Positions 24,317-37,594 of a DNA stretch of 64,000 nt are shown piece after piece. The notes beneath the pieces were generated by a model that was not told the origin of the DNA, did not search any database, and saw only the letters and a program-made list of their open reading frames with translations. The DNA is from Jacaranda mimosifolia (Eukaryota > Streptophyta > Magnoliopsida > Lamiales > Bignoniaceae). Position numbers and translations under genes: made by a program. The stretch lies in the NCBI GenBank assembly GCA_018894105.1, contig CM032121.1, forward strand, positions 20,742,730-20,806,729, written 5' to 3'. The stretch's first letter is position 1, and the number at the start of each line of letters is the position of its first letter.

Positions 24317-25880
24317 AAAGCCAATGCCCTATAGTTTTAAGACCTATCTTCTCAATATATCATTCAAAGACCTTTTGGGTTAGCGGTTTAGTTAGTGGAT
24401 CTGTTATATTCTTTTTCGAGGTAACTCTTTCTACTTTAATGTCTTCTCTACCAATGATCTCCCGGATCAAATGATATCGCCTCAAAATGTGCTTGGATCA
24501 CTGATGAGATCTTAGCTCCTTAGCTTGTGCAACCGCACCATTTTTATGACAGAAGACAACTACAGGCTCAGCAATGCTAGGTACTGCATCCAACTCTTGG
24601 ATAAAGTTTTTGATCTAAACTCCTTCCTTTGCAGCTTCTGAAGCCACAATATATATCTCCTCTGTAGTAGAATCGACTGTGGTGTCTTGTTTGGAACTTT
24701 TCCAACTCACTGCACCACCATTAAGGCAAAATATAAATCAAGAAGTGGATTTTAAGACATCTTCATCGGATTGGAAACTAGAATTCAAAAATCCCTTGAG
24801 TTTCAATTCTCCATTTCCTCATACTAAAAATAAATCCTTAGTCCTTCTCAAGTACTTAAGGATTGCTTTAACGGCCATCCAGTGACTCTCACTGTGGTTG
24901 GATTGGAAATGGCTCATAATACTTAGAGCGTGTGCCACATCTGGTCTTGTAAATTGAAAGACATATATTATGCTTCCAATAATAGATGCATAAGGTATGT
25001 GGGACACCTTATGTCTCTCTTCCTCCGTCTCAGAGGCCATAGACTTGGAGAGATGAAGACCATGTCCCATATAGAGGAAACCCTTAAGACTGTATCCCAT
25101 ATAGAGGAAACCCTTCTTAGATTCTTCCATACTAAACCTCTTTATTATCTTGTCGATGTATGGGGTTTGGGAAAGCCCCAACATCCTTTTCAATCTATCT
25201 CTATAGATATGTATTCCTAATATGTAGGATGCTTCTCCCAAATCATGCTTTAGTACACTCTAACATTTCTCTCTCATTCCTAATGAGAAGAATGCCATCG
25301 ACATAAAGTACAATATACTATATACTATTCCCACTAGCCTTATTGTACACACATGGTTCACACACATTTTTGACAAAGCCAAAAAATTTGACTGTCTTAT
25401 TAAAACGCATATTCTAACTACGGGATGCTTGCTTGAGTCTATAAATGGATCTCTCGAGTTTGCAAAATTTTTGCTCACTCCCTTTGGATGTAAGACCTTG
25501 TGGTTGCTCCATATAGATTTCTTCTTCAATGTTTCCATTGAGAAAAGCAATTTTCACATCCATTTACCATATCTCATAGTCATAATATACGGTTATGGCA
25601 AGTAAAATCCGAATAGACTTAGGCATTTCGACCTCTAAAAAGGTTTCTACAAAATCAATACTAGTTCTTTGAGTATAACCTTTTGCCATTAGTTGCACCT
25701 TAAAGGTCATTACCTCTCAATCGACTCCTTAGCTTTCGCTTATAGATCCATTTCTAACCAACGGAAACTATTCCCTTTGATAGATCTACCAAAGTCCATA
25801 CTTTGTTGGAGTACTCGGAGTCTATTTTGGATTTCATGGCGTCAAGCTAATGTCCTGAGTCTATGTCTAACATGGCTTCC
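24317..25880 (-). pseudogene. Copia element: reverse transcriptase and RNase H
   Basis: Upstream RT blocks near 25740-25860 read VWTLVDLSKG and WKWIYK. The catalytic YVDD box reads YVDG at about 25283-25310, so the second Asp is lost. The open stretch 24819-25241 has GEASYILGIHIYRD and LSQTPYIDKI, plus a small in-frame tandem duplication (GFLYMG twice, near 25060-25115). RNase H follows to 24317, with STTEEIYI-like, AKELRSHQ and RREIIGRED-like segments. The missing Asp alone would abolish polymerase activity; stops add to this. Confidence 0.85.
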
Positions 25881-26943
25881 TCATAGGTCTACGGGTCATC
25901 ATCCGATTGGCCCATCTCATGAAGAAATTCGAACCTTTCAGGTTGCTTCTTAATTCGGTCCGACATTCTTAGAGGTTGTGTGTAAGGCTTTTGATGCTCT
26001 CTTGTTTCCACTGCTTGTGGGATTTGATGATCATCTTGAACTTCATCAAGTTCAACAACAACGCCATTTCTATCTAATAGAAATTGCTTTTCCAAAAAGT
26101 AGGTGTTCCTTGAAACAAACACCTTTTGTTTCGAGGGATCATAAAAGTAATAATCCATAGACTCTATTCGGTATCCCACAAACTTGCACAAGGTGGATCT
26201 ACTATCCAACTTGTCTCCTACTAGCCGTCTCACGTAAGCAGGAGACCCCTAAACTTTTAGGCAAGAGTAAGAGGTTTCTTTGCCATACCACATCTCATGC
26301 GGTGTCTTTGGCACCGACTTTGAGGGTACTACATTTAGTAGCCTTGCTGTCGTTTGTAAGGCGTATCCCTAAAAGGATACAAGCACATCAAAAAGGCTCA
26401 TCATGAAATGTACCATGTCCAACAAGGTATGATTTCTCCGTTTGGCTATTCTGTTGTGTTGTGGTGTGCCAGGTGGAGTCCATTAAGAGAGAATCTCATT
26501 CTCTTTTAGATAACCTAAGAATTCGGTACTTAAGTATTCTTCCCGTCGATCTGATCAAAGAGCTTTAATACTTAGTCCCTTTTGTTTTCCTACTTCATTC
26601 CTATACTCTTTGAACTTTTCAAAGGCTTCGGACTTGCCTTTATAAGATACACATGTTAGAATTGAGTATGATCACTGGTGAAGCTAATGAAGTAAGAATA
26701 ATCTCCTATCGCACTAACTCTTAGTAGGCCACAAACATCCGTATAGATTAAATCCAAAGGACTTGTGGTACGACACTCCCTTTGTCCTACAAAAAGAGCC
26801 TTGGTCATTTTTCCCTTCAAACAAGACTCACAAGTAGGAAGGTCCTCAATGCCATTAACATTTAGTGCTTTGAGAGCTTCTAACTTGTTCAACCTATTTT
26901 TAGATATATGTCCAAGTCTTGCATGCCACAAAATGGCATTTTC
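25881..26943 (-). pseudogene. Copia element: integrase
   Basis: The pre-integrase zinc finger reads MWHARLGHISKN...CESCLKGKMTK (26770-26931). The core shows LDLIYTDVCG with the first Asp and SDRREEYLSTEF (near 26530-26560) with the second. The third catalytic residue is changed: the usual AERRN block reads AKRRN near 26440, Glu to Lys. The C-terminal part (25889-26233) contains LVGDKLDSRSTLCKFVGY and DYYFYDPSKQKVFVSRN. Several breaks occur between the parts. The copy cannot integrate by itself. Confidence 0.85.
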
Positions 26944-27405
26944 TTAGCTATCTAATTTTCTTTTACTTGATTGAATGTGCATCAATGAAGGTTGAGAATC
27001 AAGTATATACAATCCATTGTTTAATGAACCTTGCGCAATTAAAGAATCATTCTTTAATGTTTTAAACATCTCATTCGATATAGAAAAATCAAATTCTTCA
27101 TGATCTAAAATGGGAATAGAAATAATGTTCTTAACAAGAGAAGTTACATAATAACATGGATCAAGTACAATGTAAGCATTCCCCAAGTCTAACTTGATTA
27201 CGCCTTCGACCATGGCTACAACTTTTGCTCCATATCCAAAGCGGATGATCATATCCCCTTCATTGAGACTCCTTATTCTTTCCATCCCCTGTAACGAATT
27301 ATAAAGATGAGAGCCACCTGTGGTATCAAATACAAATGAGGAAGAATTTGTCGTCAAGTGCACTTCAATAAAGTACATACCCTTGTTAAGGGTTGCAAGG
27401 TAAGC
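26944..27405 (-). pseudogene. Copia element: aspartic protease
   Basis: A 144-residue open stretch (26944-27378) has SSFVFDTTGGSHLYNS at the active-site position, where relatives have DTG; here it is DTT, which should inactivate the enzyme. It continues with IRFGYGAKVVA, LDPCYYVTSLVKNIISIPIL and NNGLYILDSQ, the usual run towards the pre-integrase. The protease would process the polyprotein. It overlaps no other gene and lies between gag and integrase as expected for copia. Confidence 0.85.
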
Positions 27406-28174
27406 TTAGCAATTCCTTTTCCAATGTTCTTTTTTGCCACAATGGAAACAACTTGCATCGGTTTTAGCATCTTTCTTTTTCTTGATTTCCCCTGAACTTT
27501 TCAAGGATTGCTTCCCTTTAGAGGAATAACTCTTCTTCCTTTTACCTCCCTTTCGAGGGCCCTTAAACTTGGAGGAGGATGCAAGCATAAGAGGTTTGTC
27601 CTTTTTCATCGTCACCTCGATGGTCACCAATATATTCACCAATTTGTTAATCATCATATCTTGCTTGGACATATTAAAGTTCATAATGAATTGGTCGAAT
27701 GTGTTTGGCAATGATTGTAAGATCAAATCTATACGAGGTCATTATCTATGATCACATTCAATTGTCCAAGCTTTTTGATGAGTCCAATCATCTTAAGCCC
27801 GTGATTATGGACACTTGATCCCTCTACCATTCTAAACCTAAAGAGCTCCGTAGATAAAGCGAACTTTTCATGTCTAGTTTGGACACCATACAACTCTTGT
27901 TGGTGTGTATAGATCTCGCTAGCATGCTACATATGCTCATTAGTTTTTTGAACCTCATTGGTCATAGAAGCCATCATGAGATACCTTGTTTGTAGATCAT
28001 CATCCACAAATTTTGTGAACAATTTCACAGGCCTCATCGGTGGCATCATCGCCAATGGTATCCTATGGACTTTTTGGAATCTATAATAATCTTGAGGTTT
28101 CTCAACCAATCGCAGAAGTTTGGCCCGATTTGTTTATTGGTTTCCAAAATTGCATTGAGTAGATTGCTAGCCAT
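27406..28174 (-). pseudogene. Copia element: gag
   Basis: A probable ATG at 28174 begins MASNLLNAILETNK and then WLRNLKIIIDS, the start of a copia gag of the UBN2 type. A frameshift follows after about 35 codons. The C-terminal part is open (27406-27726): FDQFIMNFNMSKQ, a Lys-rich linker, and a CCHC zinc knuckle CFHCGKKEHWKRNC. Gag forms the particle and binds element RNA. Confidence 0.85.
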
Positions 28175-30149
28175 TTTGAGTTTGATGATTTCAAAATTCT
28201 ACAAAAAAAGCAATAAAATAGAATATAAGCATGTGATTGAATTTTGATATTTGAAAACATGCTCATGGTCTTTCAAGCATGTTTTTCTCCCACTATTTTA
28301 TCAAATTCTTCACCCCCAAAAGAATAGGAAAAATCATATTTCTTAGTGAGAATTAAGACCCTAAGGACTTGTAAGTCGACCCCCATGACCGAGTGTATAT
28401 CCACAAACAATCGTAAGGTAAGCAACTTTTGCTAATTACATCTCATGCAACTCTTGATATATTTTGCCTCACTTTTCATGTAGATCCCCGTGACCAAACA
28501 ACCCCTACATTACTAGGTGTTAAGTCGAACCTACCAATCAAATATTGATTCGAGACCACTCTATGACATCCCCCATGATTGAGTGTATAATGCATGGGAA
28601 GCCTCAAATCGAAGGTGCATCATATGCTAAGTATATGATCATAGCTTTCCACGTAAGTATGACCCCCGTGAACAAGTGTATATCACACAAAGATGGTAGC
28701 ATCCTCATGTCATATGCTATTGGTAAAAGCCATGGATTAATTAAAACTTCTTTTAATTTGTATCCATTTTGACTTAATGTTTTGAAAAGCAATTAGACAT
28801 TCTAGGTGGAGGGATTTTCTTGCTTTCCAAGATCTCACCAATTTTATCTTCTTATTTAGGTTTTCTATATCCTAAACATGCATATGAAACATCAATAGGA
28901 TATGGAAAGCATAAATAAGTAAATGCGCCTAGCATGCTCCTAGGGTGGGATGACCATGAGCCTTAACCAAGTGGTGTACTTAAGCCATAGGTACACCACC
29001 TAGTTGATTTTAAGTGGGTTGATTAAATCTAGCTATTACATGAGTGTATCCCATACATTCATAGGTCTTCATGTCTCCAATGGTCTTCCTTGCTCCTTGC
29101 AATATTTACAAGAGAAAAAAATCCTCACTCCCATGGATTCTACTCTCATAACATTTACAATATAGAAATTAAGAGGCATGCAAGCCCCAATTTAATACAA
29201 CCCTTTTCAAAAACTTAAAACAAATAAAATCAATATTGAAGGTCAATTTTCATCCTCATTCATTAATCATCCATTCAATACTTAAATGAACAATAAATAA
29301 ATCAAGAATTGACATTCGATTCCAATAATTAAATGCTTATCTCATAAACAATTAATTGGTCAAGCAAAAATAAGCATAACATTTATGCATCTCATTTTGT
29401 ACAAAATTAGAGATTAACTTGAACAAGTTTTAAAAAGCAATAAAAAATGTCAAACATAATTTTGAAAACTTACAAAACACTTGTGCATCTATGTAGTATG
29501 ATTTAATACACTTTTGGTCGCAAAAAGAAATCAAAAACAAGCTTTGGCTCGAGCAAAATTAAAAACAGCCGTTGTCTGCTCGGCCTGGGCGCACAGCCTC
29601 GCAGCAGACGCGCCCGCTGCCTGGGTGGGCGCCCTGTTTTAAAGGTCACCTTCAAGTCATCTCATTTTTGGCTTAATTTTTGTGCACAAAAAAATTTAGG
29701 ACACTTCCTAAACATCAAATCACACATTATAGTTGAAATTCTAGATTTAAAACATCTTTCAAAAATGGAATTCAAGTGCTCAAACATGCTTCAAACTTCA
29801 AGTTCAAGTAAGAATCTCATTCTTCAAAAATATCCAATTAACTCCAATCAAATTGGATCCAAAAATGACCAAAACTCTTTAGGGCCACTAATAACATGCT
29901 ATATCAACATATAACATCAACTAGTGCTAAATCAAAATCCAACATTAGCAACTATGAATTAAAAGATACTAAGCATATGAATTAACACTTAGAACACATA
30001 TTGGCTTACCTTCAATTTATCAAGTAAAGGATCCACACACAACATCATCCAAACACTTCAATCTATAACTTGGATCAAGTATTTGAAGATTTAGATCAAT
30101 CCATCACATGAATCAATCATCTAAAAATCCAAATTAAAGTACGAATTTA
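28175..30149 (-). other. Untranslated leader of the copia element, with repeats and a GC island
   Basis: About 2 kb separates primer site and gag. Units beginning CCCC(A/G)TGA recur at 28381, 28486, 28571 and 28664, a degenerate tandem repeat of 85-105 bp. A GC-rich island lies at 29575-29635 in otherwise AT-rich sequence. No protein is encoded; ORFs here are chance. Confidence 0.7.
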
Positions 30150-30162
30150 GCCTCCGATACCA
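30150..30162 (-). promoter_or_regulatory. Primer-binding site of the copia element
   Basis: The minus strand reads TGGTATCGGAGGC, an initiator-Met-tRNA type site, two bases from the LTR start. Confidence 0.85.
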
Positions 30163-30164
30163 CT

Positions 30165-32430
30165 TGAAGGAAGGTGTGAGCCAAGGATCCAATTATAAAA
30201 CACTTGAAAAATTGAAATCAAACTTGATCACACCCCCAAGGATCTAATTCACGTAGTTAAAGTAGATTTAGTTCAGAAAATTACCTTAAGAGCAAAATCC
30301 AACCAAAGTGATGAAGACTAGCTTGAATTCCTTCAATGCAGCCTCTATTGGCATAGTAGATTGTGGACCACTTTTGCCCAACCAAAACTCGTTGGAATTG
30401 GCTGAAATTTTGAAAGGCGATCACCAGCACCTTGATGAATCTATAATAAACCAAGTCAAAAATTCTGAAGTGCTTCCAAAAATTGCTCCAAGTTACTGCC
30501 TGAATAGAGGATCTCCAAAAGGCTAGCAGTCCAATTGTTTTGCCTTTAATGATAAGATCCACACACCAATGGACAATCTAATTCTCTCCAATGTCAGCTA
30601 GAAAACAAAGGAAAGAACAGCAAGGATGAAGGTTGATTTTGGAGGTAGGAGATGAAGAAAAATGTGAAGCTTCAACATATAATGCAAAGCATGCAACATT
30701 GGAGGGAAATGGAGAATCTAATAATTAGATCTAAAATTCTTGTGCATCACATAAGCATGGCCATCCAACCTCTATATCCATCTATAGATAGGGGGAAGGT
30801 GTGATGCTTAGGTGGCGTCACACCTCCTTCATGGTTGGCTCCAACTTGTTTGTTTGCCAACTTGCATGTAAATTGCATATGAATGCAAGTTGCATTTAAA
30901 TTTCATTTGGAATCTTCATTTCATCACATGAAATATCATTCAAATAAATTCTAAATGCATTCCAAATAAATATTTCATTAGAATTTTCCATCAAAATTGA
31001 TTATTCATTTTAATTAAATTAAACACTTTAATTTAATTAATTAACCTTTGACTTAACACTTAAGTCAATTAGCTTAACTCTTTAAGCTAGTTATTGTTAA
31101 CTTAACTCCTTAAGTTAACTTGACCAATTGATAGTCATGTGGCCCCAATTAAATTTACTCCCTAATTTAATTGGTCTAATTTAACTTCTTAAATTATTTA
31201 AATCAATTTAACAATTAAATTGATCAAGCCCAAATGACCAAAAAGCAGTCAACCGTCTACCTCTTCAAAATCGGTCATGGTGGAATTTCTAACTCTTAGA
31301 AAATTCCCTTCATCAAGTAGGATTTTCAATAGATTTTTGTGTGTGACCCATTAGGTTATACCATTCATTGGATATGAGCTCACAACTCTTATAATTTATT
31401 GAATATCATATATTCACATTAGTCTAAACTTTTTTAAACTAATGACTCAATTCAATTAATCTCATTAATTGACGAGTACCCAATCTCCATGGTTGATGTC
31501 CAACCTCAAGTCCATGGAGCCCAGCTAATTGGATAAAATGAATGCTTTTGGAGAACCATTCTAGCTCTACGCTTACCATGCAAATACGGTCCTTCCGTCT
31601 CCTGTCTCCTTAAAGAGGCTTAGAGCAAGATATTAGTTGGCTACCTAATAGCCTCAATACTATGTCTCTACTCTAATGTTCGATTCCCCTTTTTGACTTT
31701 ATCTTTGAAAAACTCCTTTTTCAAATTGTCATATTACCTTATGCAAGGATTCATGGAATCAATCATTATAGAATACATTAGAGATACAATCGCTCTTCAC
31801 AACGTCGAGGAGTCAAATCCCATCTTGGATCTCACAAACCTCTATGTCTAAGTAGCTCATACCCAACCTCAAGCCAAAAAACTCGCTAAGTGGTTAAGGA
31901 AGAGTCAAAGCATGAGGACCTAAACACAAGGTTACTATGGATCTTTAGGTCAAAGGACTAATTATATGCATTAGTGTAAGTTGGAGAACTTGCCACTAAT
32001 GACTTGCTACTATGGCTATCTAGTGGATTATCCGGGCGAGCCTTCAATGAACTTGTTCTCTAATAAGCACCCACTAACATGCACCTATATCTCACATGGA
32101 TTGCTCATGAAGCGAAGCAATTTCCAACCCTTGGATTTATGCATTGTTAATGCAAGTCTATCTAGATCTTAGATGCCTTGTCTCAAACGTTCCTACAACT
32201 TGGAAGATTTAAGATTACAACCTTGTAAAGCTTATTTCATGATCACCATCTAGTGCGTGAACAAGTCCCCTAGTCTTGTGTGATCTAAGAGTTTCAACCA
32301 AATACCAGTGAAGTAATGTAAGCATAAGGTGAAGATGGCCACGTAAATTAAATATCATTCAATCAATATTGTATCACATACGAAATAGGTTACATGCCAA
32401 TCTCATTTGTTGCTGGGCAATATTCCAATA
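30165..32430 (-). repeat. 5' LTR of the copia element
   Basis: It starts TGAAGGAAGG and ends TATTCCAATA (terminal CA changed to TA), followed by GATTT. It pairs with 22049-24300. Confidence 0.9.
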
Positions 32431-32599
32431 GATTTATGTCGAAGCTATTGTTTGAATTTATTTTTATTTTATCAAAAATATAATACCTCATGTTAGTAAA
32501 ATAATACTTCATTTTGGTATATCTGGTTGTCTTCAATAATATAATACCTTATATTTAGCATCTAGCACTACATTAGAGTAATTCTATATAGATTGGTTG

Positions 32600-34915
32600 G
32601 GAACATGAGCTACTAGTGTGAAGCACCATTGTAGATGGTAAAATGCTTCATTTAGAAGTCAACAATGTAAGAAGAAACAAGTTGTTGTGGTTGTACCAAC
32701 ATAAAGGAGTGTAAAATACGTAAATTTAACAAAATTAAAATGTGTATAATTGATACTGGATAACAAAAAAGTAATACTTCATTTTAGCAAAATAATACTT
32801 CATGTTTGCAACAAAATACTTGATTTGAGAATAACAATACTTCATCTTTAGCATCTAGTATTGCATCAAAGTGATTCTATACTTAAATGTCGCATGACCT
32901 AATTTGCCTTAATTTACTAGTGAAACTACTATAAGACCATCCAAAAATTATAAAATCATATTTTCTGCATTTAATGGTCAGGATATGTACATGGTGAAAT
33001 GGTTGAGAACACAAACTACTAGTGTGAAGCACAATCGTAGGAGGTAAAATACTTCACTTGGAAGTTAACGTAGTAAAGAGAAACATGATTTTGTGGCTAT
33101 ACCAACATAAAAAAGTTTAAAATACTTAAATTAAACAACAATTTAAATGTGCATAATTAATATTGGATAACATAAAAATAATACCTCATTTTAGTAAAAT
33201 ACTTTCTTATATATTATAAAAGATACCTTAAATTGAGAAAAAAAATACCATTTTTATATTTAGAATGATACCATAATTGAAGAATAAAATACCATTTTTT
33301 TTAGATTTTTATACATAATCTTTGTAATATTATATTGAATTTAACCTTAATTTGTACTTATTTTGCGTGATTTGTTACTTGCTTTTCTTTTGGCCAAGTT
33401 CACCGCAATTCGAGTGGAACAACACATAAGATCCTCTAATATAGTAAAATCATCTTTTTTTAAATTAATGATTGTGATAATATGTGTTCAGATGGTTGGG
33501 AACAGAAATACACACATCCAACTACTTGCGTTTTCATTCATATTAGTGTAAACCATTGGTGTATGAGGTAAATGAATCCTTTTGGCACCACCATCGGAAA
33601 CCAATGAAACTATCATGACTATATTAGTCTTAGGACTAATACATCACGACTTAATAATCATGCAATTGCCAGATTAAGATAAATCCAACTTAATCTCTAA
33701 TGTACTAAGAATGATACTAGAAATCGACAAAAAAATACTTATTTTTGGGAATTTTTTACTTTATCTCTGCAATTTTGTACTGAATTCGCCTTTATTCTAT
33801 ACTTATTTCACTTATTTTTGTACTTCTTTTTCTTTGACTAAGTTTACCTCAATTCGATGGGTAGAACAACACGTAAGACCCTCTAACACAATAAAACCAT
33901 ATTTTCTTCAAGTAATGGTCATGTTAGTACATGTTCAAATGGTTATGAACACAAATACCTATATCCAACCACTTGTGTTCTCATTCATACTAGTGTAAAC
34001 CATTAGTGTATGAGATAAATGAATCCTTTCGACACTACCTTCGAAAACCAAGAACCTATCATGACTATATTAATCGTCGGACTAATACATCATGGCATAA
34101 TAATCATGCAATGGCCAGATTAAGACAAATCCAACTTAATCTCTAATATACTAACAATGATAGTAGAAATTGACAAAAAAAATACTGATTTTTAGGACTT
34201 TTAAACTTTATCTTTGCAGTTTTGTACTGAATTCACCCTTATTCTGCACTTATTTTGAGTGTTTATGTACTTGCTTTTCCTTTGGCTGAGTGTACCTTAA
34301 TTCGATAGGTAGAACAACACATAGGACCCTTTAATTCAATAATTTTTTTTTTAAGTAATAGTTGTGATAGTACATGTTCAAATGGCTATGAATGAAAGCA
34401 TCAACATTCAAGCACTTGTGTTCTCATTCATACTAGTGTAAACCATTGGTGTATGAGATAAATGAATCCTTTCAACACTTCATCGAAAACGAATGAATCT
34501 GTAGCCCTAGGACTGATATATCATGGCCTAATAATCATGCAATCACCAAATTAAGATAAATCCAACTTAATCTCTAATATAATAAGAATGATACTGAAAA
34601 TTGACAAAAAAAAATATCAATTTTTAGGACTTTTATACTTCATCTCTAGTTTTGTATCGAATCTGCCATTGTTCTTTACTTATTCCATGTGTTTTTGTAC
34701 TTGTTTTTCCTTTGGCCAAGTTTACCTCAATTTAATGGGTAGAACAACACATATGACCATCTCATTCAATAAAATCATTTTTTGTTTAAGTAATGGTTGT
34801 GAAGTACGTGTTCAAATGGTTGTGAATACAAATACCCACATTCAACCACTTGTGTTCTCATTCATACTAGTGTAAACCATTGGTGTATTAGATAAATGAA
34901 TCCTTTTGACATTAC
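32600..34915. repeat. Tandem array of about 440-bp monomers (left part)
   Basis: The anchor (TA(C/T)TAGTGT followed by a related block) occurs at 32611, 33017, 33543, 33990, 34433 and 34867. The last spacings are 447, 443 and 434; the first two monomers are more diverged (406 and 526). Each later unit includes ATGAATCCTTT, AATAATCATGCAA, and GTACTTG...TTTACCTCAATT. No protein is encoded. The array resumes at 38656. Confidence 0.85.
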
Positions 34916-35480
34916 TGTAAGTGCAAATTTCTTTGTTTGCAAAAATAAAATTATAGGACAAGAAAAATGTGTAAAAATAAAATAAAATTGAAATTTATCA
35001 GTTGTGGATTTAATCCCCAATCTAATCATCTTATTCTTCCCTTTCAAAGATGATCTTAAAATTTAATGAGCACCGTGATGAATACCTTGAACACCATGGA
35101 TTTCTTTTTTGATTTAAAATAATACTAATTCGAGGGCTTCACACCTTAATCTCGAATCAAACACCTGGATTTAATGAGCTCCGCTATGAATGCCTTGAAA
35201 GTTGTGGATCTCAATAAATTTAATTTGAGACAAATAACCAATTCGAGAGCTTCGCACTGTAATCAAATGCCAAAATATATGAGCTTCGCAAAAAATACCT
35301 TGAACGTCATGGATCTCCTTGAATTTAATTTGAGGAAAAATAATGCCAGTTCGAAGGTTTTGCATAGTAATCCTGAATTAAACACCAAAATATATGAGCT
35401 TCATGAAGAACGCCTTGAATGCCGTGGATCTCCTTAAATTTGCTTGAGAGAATTGATGAACCCCTTCAAGCATTCTTCGA
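34916..35480 (-). repeat. 3' LTR remnant of the gag-only gypsy element
   Basis: It matches 37621 onwards until about 35480, where the sequence diverges and the rest of the LTR is missing. It contains four copies of a roughly 110-bp internal repeat (starting with TGAGC(A/T)(C/T)C words near 35062, 35172, 35278 and 35395). Confidence 0.75.
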
Positions 35481-36530
35481 GCTATGGTGCTCTTCTACAA
35501 ACATGTTGCACACTACCATCAAGAATTACCATCTCTTTTTTAGATCTTCATGAACTTTGCAGATTGCAAATATATAGAGATTTTATGATGAAGTCCTATT
35601 ATCTACCTATGTACCCAATAAATGGATCAAGTAATAATGCAATTCAAAGTAAACATCTTTCTGAAGAGGGGTACCATACACAATTTTACACTTATGCGGT
35701 CCACGAGTAACTACAGTTTAGGCTCGTTCATCAAGAAACATATTTAACTTGAGTAGACATCTTATACTCGTGTCAAGGAGTTCATCTAAATTTGATTAAC
35801 AATTTAGACTCATGCCAAGGGGTCTACTTGTGTTTGACTTAATAGATAGTTCACACTCTTATTAAGGAGTATATGGGGAGACTTTAACTTAAAATTTTTA
35901 GATAATTTACGCTCGTATCTAGGAGCATTATTGACAGTTTAAACTCTTATCGAGAAGCACATAAGAAGACTTTAATTTAAAGATTTTAGATAGTTTATGC
36001 TCGTATTTAGGAATAGTATTGAAGTTTAAACGATTATCAAGAAGTACTTGGAATTTGAAGACTTGTGTCTTTGATTTGGAGACTTGAAAACTTGAATCTT
36101 GGACTTGGAGACTTAGAGACTTGCGCCATGACTTGAAGACTTGGAGACTTGAGTCATGGATTTGGAGACTTGGAGACTTAGAGACTTGAGCCTTTACTTG
36201 AATACTTGGAGACTTGAGTTGTAGATTTAGAGACTTGGAAAGTTGAGTCATGTTCTTGGAAATTTAGAGACTTGAGTCTTAGATTTGGAGACATAGATCT
36301 TGGATTTAGAGATTTGAAGACTTGAGAATTTTTAGATAGTTTATGCCCTTATTTGGGAGCATTATTGGCAGTTTAGGTTTTTATCATTGAGTTTTTGAAA
36401 TTTGAAGAGTAAGATTAATTGTCCCCAACATCCTCAACATCACCAACATCACTTTTCTTATTTGTCAAATTTTATGCTCATTTCAATATTATGCGCATGT
36501 CAAATTTTTTTTGTTTGATTTCTTAAAGTA
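35481..36530 (-). other. 3' region of the gag-only element with short tandem repeats
   Basis: Units around a word like CTCGTAT(C/T)(T/A)AGGAG recur every 60-110 bp from 35770 to 36020. From 36050 to 36330 there is a minisatellite built on GGAGACTTGAG with 12-36 bp spacing. No coding function is visible. Confidence 0.65.
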
Positions 36531-36534
36531 TCTA

Positions 36535-37552
36535 GCAAAGACTCCAATGCATTCCTTGGATACACATCTCAATGGTTGAAGTCTCCGATAATTGATCTTT
36601 GCCGTTAAGGCTCAAATTTCTCTAGCGATTGATGTAGTCAATGACAGGTTCTCCTTTCTACTGATGAGAGTTTGTGAATTGAATCATGTTGACTGTCCTT
36701 CGAGTGCTATAGAAATGATTGAGGAACTCTTGTTCTAGTTGCCCCCAACTATCAATGGAGCCTGCCTCCAAGTTAGTAGACCAATCTAAGTATTGTCTTT
36801 TAATGATCGAACAAATTACTTGACTAAATGATCTCCATATATCCCAGCATTATTATAGGTCTTGATGAAATGAGCCGCGTCCTGCTTTGGGTTGTCCTTG
36901 CCATCAAATTGCTGAAACTTAAAGGCTGATATCTAATCGACATCTTTAAGTTATCAATCCTTTGAGTATAAGGCTTGGAATAAGTCATAAATGATTTAGA
37001 ACTTCCATCAAGCTTATCTTTGATAGTCCTCATGATAAACTCCTTCAATGGTCACTGGGAATTAGTCCATCAGTGAAAACTTGTAATTCTTCTTGTAGTC
37101 TTTTCATTTTCGGCTAACTATCTTTTTGTGGATGTTTCGCCTTCGTCTCAAGCCTCAATTTGTTTTTCCCCTATGCAATTGGCATCAAAATTGTCCACCT
37201 TATTCACTAACTTGGAGATCTAAGAGTTGTGTTTTTCAACATGCTTCATGAGTCCTTCAATGGCCCTCGTCAAACTTATAATTTGTTCATCTAAAGTTGT
37301 AATACTAGTCACCATCACTATCGTCATGCTCGAGGAATTTGATATTGAGTGGGGAATGGATGATATGGGTTCTTCATTTGAATTTCCACCATCTTCATTC
37401 ATATCAATAAAATGCAGCAACATCTTTTCCACAGCAAGCGAAGAAGCTACCTCCGAAGATGAATACAACTTCTTGGATATATTTCTTGTGACCAACACTT
37501 GAGAAATTTGAGGTAGTAATTTTCAATATGACAGTCTTGTTGGCGGCCATTT
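36535..37552 (-). pseudogene. Gag of the gag-only gypsy element (incomplete)
   Basis: From an ATG near 37550 the minus strand reads in two frames: TTLDEQIISLTRAIEGLMKHV near 37260-37330, IKDKLDGSS and YSKPYTQRIDNLKM (36940-37020), then DWSTNLEAGSIDSWGQLEQE, EFLNHFYSTRRTVNM and VIDYINR to about 36540. This matches the gag of a widespread plant gypsy group with SLYSKPYTKRIDNLRMP and DSWEQLEREFLNRFYSTRRTV. It stops in the region where gag would normally continue, and no pol follows. Frameshifts near 37400 and stops near 36640-36700 break it. Confidence 0.8.
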
Positions 37553-37594
37553 GATACTTCAATCTTGATAGAGGAAAGAGATGAGAGGTAGAGA

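Larger units (their letters stand above)
22049..32430 (-). mobile_element. Complete but dead copia retrotransposon
   Basis: Direct LTRs of about 2.25 kb flank a minus-strand copia domain order gag-PR-IN-RT-RH (right to left). The target duplication GATTT is at 22044-22048 and 32431-32435. A primer site (30150-30162) and polypurine tract (24301-24316) are in place. Protease, integrase and RT have each lost a catalytic residue, as described below. The protein motifs are close to those of the plus-strand copia element at 55943-64000. Confidence 0.92.
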
